18,067 bases of DNA from an uncultured Klebsiella sp. (lineage in GTDB: Bacteria; Pseudomonadota; Gammaproteobacteria; Enterobacterales; Enterobacteriaceae), in assembly GCA_902490055.1 (NCBI GenBank), contig CABUCP010000011.1, positions 1 through 18,067 on the forward strand, read 5' to 3'. The translations under genes and the position numbers were made by a program. Below the pieces are notes generated by a model. That model made no database searches, was not told the DNA's origin, and saw only the letters and a program-made list of their open reading frames with translations. Of the stretch, positions 9,897 through 18,067 are shown one piece after another. Position 1 is the first letter of the stretch. The number at the start of each line of letters is the position of its first letter.

Positions 9897-10895
9897 ATGA
9901 AGCTCAAGCTTAACTGGGAAAGCACGCTGCTGGCGTTGCTGATACTGGAGATCCTGCTGTTCGGCGCGCTGAATCCGCGCATGTTGGATCTCAATATGCT
10001 GCTCTTTAGCACCAGCGACTTTATCTGCATCGGCATCGTCGCGCTGCCGCTGACGCTGGTGATTATCAGCGGCGGGATTGATATTTCGCTGGGTTCGACC
10101 ATCGGCCTGTGCGCCATCGCCCTCGGGGTGATGACTCAGGCGGGCTGGCCGCTGTGGCTGGCGGTGGCGCTGACCCTGCTGGTCGGCCTGCTGTGCGGAT
10201 TAATCAATGCCGCGCTGATTCACTATACCGGTATCAGCCCGCTGGTTATCACCCTCGGTACGCTGTATCTGTACGGCGGCGGCGCGCTGCTGCTTTCCGG
10301 GATGGCGGGGGCCACCGGCTACGAGGGGATCGGCGGCTTTCCCGATAGCTTCACCGCCTTCGCCAATTTAACCCTGGTTGGCCTACCGCTGCCGCTGGTG
10401 CTGTTTGCCGTTATCACCTTTTTCTTCTGGCTGTTGGCCCATCGCGGGCGCTTTGGCCGCCACCTCTTTTTACTCGGGCAAAACCCGCGCGCCGCGCGCT
10501 ATGCCGCGCTGTCGGTGAACGGTATCCCGTACGTGCTGTATGGCCTGGTCGGTATTGCCGCGGCGGTAGCGGCGCTGGTGATGGTCTCCTATTTCGGCTC
10601 GGCGCGTTCGGATTTAGGCCGTGACCTGCTGATGCCGGCGCTGACCGCGGCGGTGCTCGGCGGGGCCAATATTTACGGTGGCTCGGGGTCGATACTGGGT
10701 ACCGCGCTGGCGGCATTGCTGGTGGGATATCTGCAGCAAGGTTTACAGATGGTCGGCATCCCCAACCAGGTGTCGAGCGCGCTGTCAGGGGCGCTGTTGG
10801 TTGTGGTGGTGATGGGGCGTTCGCTGAGCCTGCACCGTGAATGGGTGCGTGCGACCTGGCGGCGTCTTTTCTCGCATAAAACAATCGGAGCATAA
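9897..10895 (+). CDS. lsrD: LsrD, AI-2 importer permease
   Basis: Second channel subunit of the AI-2 importer. It has 332 residues against 330 in E. coli, with the diagnostic stretch [20 protein letters not shown] at 25-44, the family block [19 protein letters not shown] at 60-78, and [20 protein letters not shown] in the region facing Lsr[21 protein letters not shown] near the C-terminus is almost identical to the E. coli protein. The start codon touches the lsrC stop codon, with no gap; an AAAGAGG-like purine stretch in the end of lsrC can serve as ribosome-binding site. The end is two bases before lsrB. Confidence 0.96.
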   Translation: MKLKLNWESTLLALLILEILLFGALNPRMLDLNMLLFSTSDFICIGIVALPLTLVIISGGIDISLGSTIGLCAIALGVMTQAGWPLWLAVALTLLVGLLCGLINAALIHYTGISPLVITLGTLYLYGGGALLLSGMAGATGYEGIGGFPDSFTAFANLTLVGLPLPLVLFAVITFFFWLLAHRGRFGRHLFLLGQNPRAARYAALSVNGIPYVLYGLVGIAAAVAALVMVSYFGSARSDLGRDLLMPALTAAVLGGANIYGGSGSILGTALAALLVGYLQQGLQMVGIPNQVSSALSGALLVVVVMGRSLSLHREWVRATWRRLFSHKTIGA

Positions 10896-10897
10896 CA

Positions 10898-11899
10898 ATG
10901 AAATTAAAACTGATCGTGCTGGCGCTGGCGATGAGCGTGGTTACTGCGCAAGCGGCGGACCGCATCGCCTTTATTCCTAAGCTGGTCGGCGTTGGCTTCT
11001 TCACCAGCGGCGGCAACGGCGCGAAAGAGGCGGGTAAAGCGCTCGGCGTGGATGTCACCTATGACGGCCCGACCGAGCCCAGCGTTTCAGGCCAGGTGCA
11101 GCTTATCAACAACTTCGTCAACCAGGGCTACAACGCAATTATCGTCTCCGCCGTCTCGCCGGACGGGCTGTGTCCGGCGCTGAAGCGGGCGATGCAGCGC
11201 GGCGTAAAAGTGCTGACCTGGGATTCCGATACCAAGCCGGAGTGTCGCAGTATCTACATCAACCAGGGCACGCCGCAGCAGCTCGGCGGCCTGCTGGTGG
11301 AGATGGCGGAAAAACAGGTGACCAAACCTGCCGCCAAAGTGGCATTTTTCTACTCCAGCCCAACGGTAACCGACCAGAATCAGTGGGTGAAAGAGGCGAA
11401 GGCCAAAATCGAAAAAGAGCATCCGCAGTGGCAAATCGTCACCACCCAATTTGGCTATAACGATGCCACCAAATCGCTACAAACCGCCGAGGGGATCTTA
11501 AAAGCGTATCCGGATCTCGACGCCATTATCGCGCCGGATGCCAACGCGCTGCCGGCGGCGGCGCAGGCGGCGGAGAACCTCAAGCGTCAGGGCGTAGCGA
11601 TTGTCGGCTTTAGTACTCCGAACGTGATGCGCCCGTACGTGGAGCGCGGCACGGTGAAAGCGTTTGGTCTGTGGGATGTGGTTCAACAGGGAAAAATTGC
11701 GGTTAACGTCGCCGATCGGTTGCTGAAAAAGGGCGATCTTAACGTTGGCGACAGCGTTGAGGTGAAAGATATCGGCACGCTGAAGGTCGAACCGAACAGC
11801 GTGCAGGGCTATCAGTATGAGGCGAAGGGCAACGGCATCGTGCTGCTGCCGGAGCGCGTGGTGTTCAGTAAAGAGAACATCAACAACTACGACTTCTGA
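10898..11899 (+). CDS. lsrB: LsrB, periplasmic AI-2-binding protein
   Basis: Periplasmic receptor that captures AI-2 and delivers it to LsrCD. The 333 residues start with a signal peptide ([19 protein letters not shown], likely cut before ADR). The mature part is a two-lobed class I sugar-binding fold. All six AI-2 contact residues known from the E. coli/Salmonella structure are present: K28, D109, D159, Q160, P213 and A215, which equal K35, D116, D166, Q167, P220 and A222 there. So it should bind the non-borated R-THMF form. The signal peptide is about seven residues shorter than in E. coli. CGGAG lies seven bases before the ATG. As in many ABC operons, the binding protein follows the permeases; extra expression would have to come from mRNA stability or translation. 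Confidence 0.97.
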   Translation: MKLKLIVLALAMSVVTAQAADRIAFIPKLVGVGFFTSGGNGAKEAGKALGVDVTYDGPTEPSVSGQVQLINNFVNQGYNAIIVSAVSPDGLCPALKRAMQRGVKVLTWDSDTKPECRSIYINQGTPQQLGGLLVEMAEKQVTKPAAKVAFFYSSPTVTDQNQWVKEAKAKIEKEHPQWQIVTTQFGYNDATKSLQTAEGILKAYPDLDAIIAPDANALPAAAQAAENLKRQGVAIVGFSTPNVMRPYVERGTVKAFGLWDVVQQGKIAVNVADRLLKKGDLNVGDSVEVKDIGTLKVEPNSVQGYQYEAKGNGIVLLPERVVFSKENINNYDF

Positions 11900-11910
11900 C
11901 GGAGGATGAG

Positions 11911-12798
11911 ATGGCTGATTTAGACGACATCAAAGAGGGTAAGGACTTCGGCGTAGACCGCCCGCAGCAGAATACGCTGTATACCCTGAAAGGCTGCGGT
12001 TCGCTGGACTGGGGGATGCAGTCGCGGCTGGCGCGCATCTTCAATCCACACAGCAACCGCACGGTGATGCTGGCCTTCGATCACGGCTACTTCCAGGGGC
12101 CGACGACCGGGCTTGAGCGTATCGACCTGTCGATTGCGCCGCTGTTTGCCGATACCGACGTGCTGATGTGTACCCGAGGCGTACTGCGCAGCCAGGTGCC
12201 GGCGGCGACCAATAAACCGGTGGTGCTGCGCGCCTCCGGCGGCAACTCTATCCTGAGCGAACTCTCTAACGAATGCGTGGCGGTAGCGATGGAAGACGCG
12301 CTGCGTCTCAACGTCTGCGCGGTGGCGGCGCAGGTCTATATCGGCAGCGAATACGAACATCAGTCGATCAATAACATCATCAAGCTGGTGGATGCCGGCA
12401 ACCGCTACGGTATGCCGGTACTGGCGGTCACTGGGGTTGGCAAAGAGATGACCCGCGACGCGCGCTACTTCTCGCTGGCTAGCCGGATTGCCGCCGAAAT
12501 GGGCGCGCAGTTCGTGAAGACCTATTTCGTTGAAGACGGTTTTGAAAAAGTGACCGCCAGCTGCCCGGTGCCGATCGTTATCGCTGGCGGTAAAAAGCTG
12601 CCGGAGCACGAGGCGCTGGAAATGTGCTGGCGGGCGATCGATCAGGGCGCTTCCGGCGTGGATATGGGGCGCAATATCTTCCAGTCCAGCGCGCCGCGCG
12701 CGATGCTGAAGGCGGTGAAGAAGGTGGTGCATGAGAATCTGAGCGCGCGCGAAGCGTATCAGTTCTGGCAGGAGGAAAAACAGGGAGAACTGAAATGA
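11911..12798 (+). CDS. lsrF: LsrF, thiolase acting on phospho-AI-2 breakdown product
   Basis: LsrF is an aldolase-fold enzyme that transfers the acetyl group of 3-hydroxy-2,4-pentadione 5-phosphate (made by LsrG) to coenzyme A, giving acetyl-CoA and dihydroxyacetone phosphate. This ends the AI-2 signal and recovers carbon. At 295 residues it is close to E. coli LsrF (291). It has the class I aldolase/DhnA-like motif [11 protein letters not shown] at 54-64 and the active-site lysine K203 in FVKTYF, the same number as in the E. coli enzyme. [12 protein letters not shown] at 248-259 is the phosphate-binding end of the barrel. GGAGG five bases upstream selects the ATG. Eleven bases separate it from lsrB; its stop codon overlaps the start of lsrG. 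Confidence 0.96.
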   Translation: MADLDDIKEGKDFGVDRPQQNTLYTLKGCGSLDWGMQSRLARIFNPHSNRTVMLAFDHGYFQGPTTGLERIDLSIAPLFADTDVLMCTRGVLRSQVPAATNKPVVLRASGGNSILSELSNECVAVAMEDALRLNVCAVAAQVYIGSEYEHQSINNIIKLVDAGNRYGMPVLAVTGVGKEMTRDARYFSLASRIAAEMGAQFVKTYFVEDGFEKVTASCPVPIVIAGGKKLPEHEALEMCWRAIDQGASGVDMGRNIFQSSAPRAMLKAVKKVVHENLSAREAYQFWQEEKQGELK

Positions 12799-13091
12799 AC
12801 GTCACGCTGGTGGAAATTAATATTAAGCCCGAGCGGGTGAATGAGTTTCTCGAGGTCTTTCGCGCTAACCATGAAGGCGCGCTGCGGGAGCCGGGTAACC
12901 TGCGCTTCGATGTGCTACAGGACCCGGAGGTGAAGACCCGCTTTTTTATCTATGAAGCCTATAAAGACGATCAGGCGGTACTGGCGCATAAGAAAACGCC
13001 GCACTATTTAGCCTGCGTCGAAAAGCTGGAGGAGATGATGTCGCAGCCGCGGCAGAAGCGTAGTTTTATCGGCCTGTTGCCGCAGGTGTGA
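12795..13091 (+). CDS. lsrG: LsrG, phospho-AI-2 isomerase
   Basis: Small enzyme (98 residues; E. coli 96) that isomerises phospho-AI-2 (P-DPD) to 3-hydroxy-2,4-pentadione 5-phosphate, the substrate of LsrF. It is a dimeric ferredoxin-like protein of the ABM (antibiotic biosynthesis monooxygenase) superfamily. Recognisable blocks are MNVTLVEI at the start, then [13 protein letters not shown], and [12 protein letters not shown] with PHYLAC after it; these hold the conserved histidines H46-type and Y residues of the family, although I did not map each active-site residue. The ATG overlaps the lsrF stop codon as ATGA, so translation is coupled. It is the last gene of the operon: neither lsrE (as in Salmonella) nor tam (as beside E. 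coli lsrG) follows. Confidence 0.95.
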   Translation: MNVTLVEINIKPERVNEFLEVFRANHEGALREPGNLRFDVLQDPEVKTRFFIYEAYKDDQAVLAHKKTPHYLACVEKLEEMMSQPRQKRSFIGLLPQV

Positions 13092-13093
13092 GG

Positions 13094-13158
13094 TTCCCTC
13101 TCCCTATGGGAGAGGGAATGGCTCGGCGCGGTTTTCACCCTCTCCCTGTGGGAGAGGG
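13094..13158. repeat. Twin short palindromes between lsrG and ygjK
   Basis: Two nearly identical hairpins in tandem. The first is TTCCCTCTCCC (13094-13104), loop TAT, GGGAGAGGGAA (13108-13118). The second is CCCTCTCCC (13138-13146), loop TGT, GGGAGAGGG (13150-13158). They are 19 bases apart with a GC-rich spacer and TTTT at 13132-13135. They start three bases after the lsrG stop and end three bases before the ygjK stop. CTCTCCC..GGGAGAG palindromes are common between enterobacterial genes. Since the pair serves both convergent genes, it may form the 3' ends of both operons. The first is followed by no real U-run; termination is possible but not proved. Confidence 0.7.
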
Positions 13159-13161
13159 GAA

Positions 13162-18067
<4,906 letters not shown>

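Noticed and set aside
13094..13158. Tandem palindromes as a CRISPR-like array
   Set aside because: Only two units, with a short spacer and no cas genes; they are ordinary intergenic hairpins.

Overview
The window reads as a piece of an enterobacterial chromosome, most like Klebsiella, Raoultella or a close relative. The proteins are near-identical in layout and length to Escherichia coli counterparts (RlmG, FadH, YgjI, YgjJ, YgjK and the whole Lsr set). The coding DNA is GC-rich, and the short palindromic repeats are of enterobacterial type. The genus is inferred from general composition and gene order and was not tested. All but one of the twelve other genes are complete; only the first is cut, by the left edge. 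I see no frameshift, insertion sequence, tRNA, CRISPR array or phage gene. No gene-free stretch exceeds 300 bases; the longest is the 218-base lsrR/lsrA divergent promoter region.

Layout. Bases 2-1066 (+) hold the C-terminal three quarters of a GPH-type sugar:cation symporter. Bases 1143-2273 (+) hold rlmG, a 23S rRNA methyltransferase. A pair of inverted REP units (BIME) fills the gap between the convergent rlmG and fadH. fadH (2382-4403, -) encodes 2,4-dienoyl-CoA reductase, with a plausible FadR operator and an overlapping ArcA-like sequence in front of it. Next comes the complete AI-2 (lsr) locus: lsrK and lsrR on the minus strand, and lsrA-lsrC-lsrD-lsrB-lsrF-lsrG on the plus strand, 4564-13091. 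Two short hairpins close the lsr operon against the convergent ygjI-ygjJ-ygjK operon (minus strand, 13162-18037), which runs to the right edge.

How the genes work together. LsrB binds AI-2 in the periplasm. LsrC and LsrD form the membrane channel and LsrA drives import. LsrK phosphorylates AI-2 in the cytoplasm, phospho-AI-2 releases the repressor LsrR, and LsrG and LsrF break phospho-AI-2 down. The shared intergenic region carries two AT-rich 33-base elements with identical half-site geometry (TGAAC, 23 bases, GTTC). One abuts lsrR and one lies just before lsrA, and both are likely LsrR operators. Two imperfect CRP-like boxes lie between them. YgjI (transporter), YgjJ (probable outer-membrane barrel) and YgjK (periplasmic GH63 glucosidase) look like an uptake-and-cleavage set for an unidentified alpha-glucoside.

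Novelty. Every protein belongs to a described family and I do not see an undescribed system here. The points worth a second look are regulatory and architectural: the lsr locus placed between fadH and ygjK (in E. coli K-12 these are neighbours and lsr is elsewhere), the paired operators, the fadH control region, tandem lsrR-lsrK-fadH transcription, and the intergenic palindromes.
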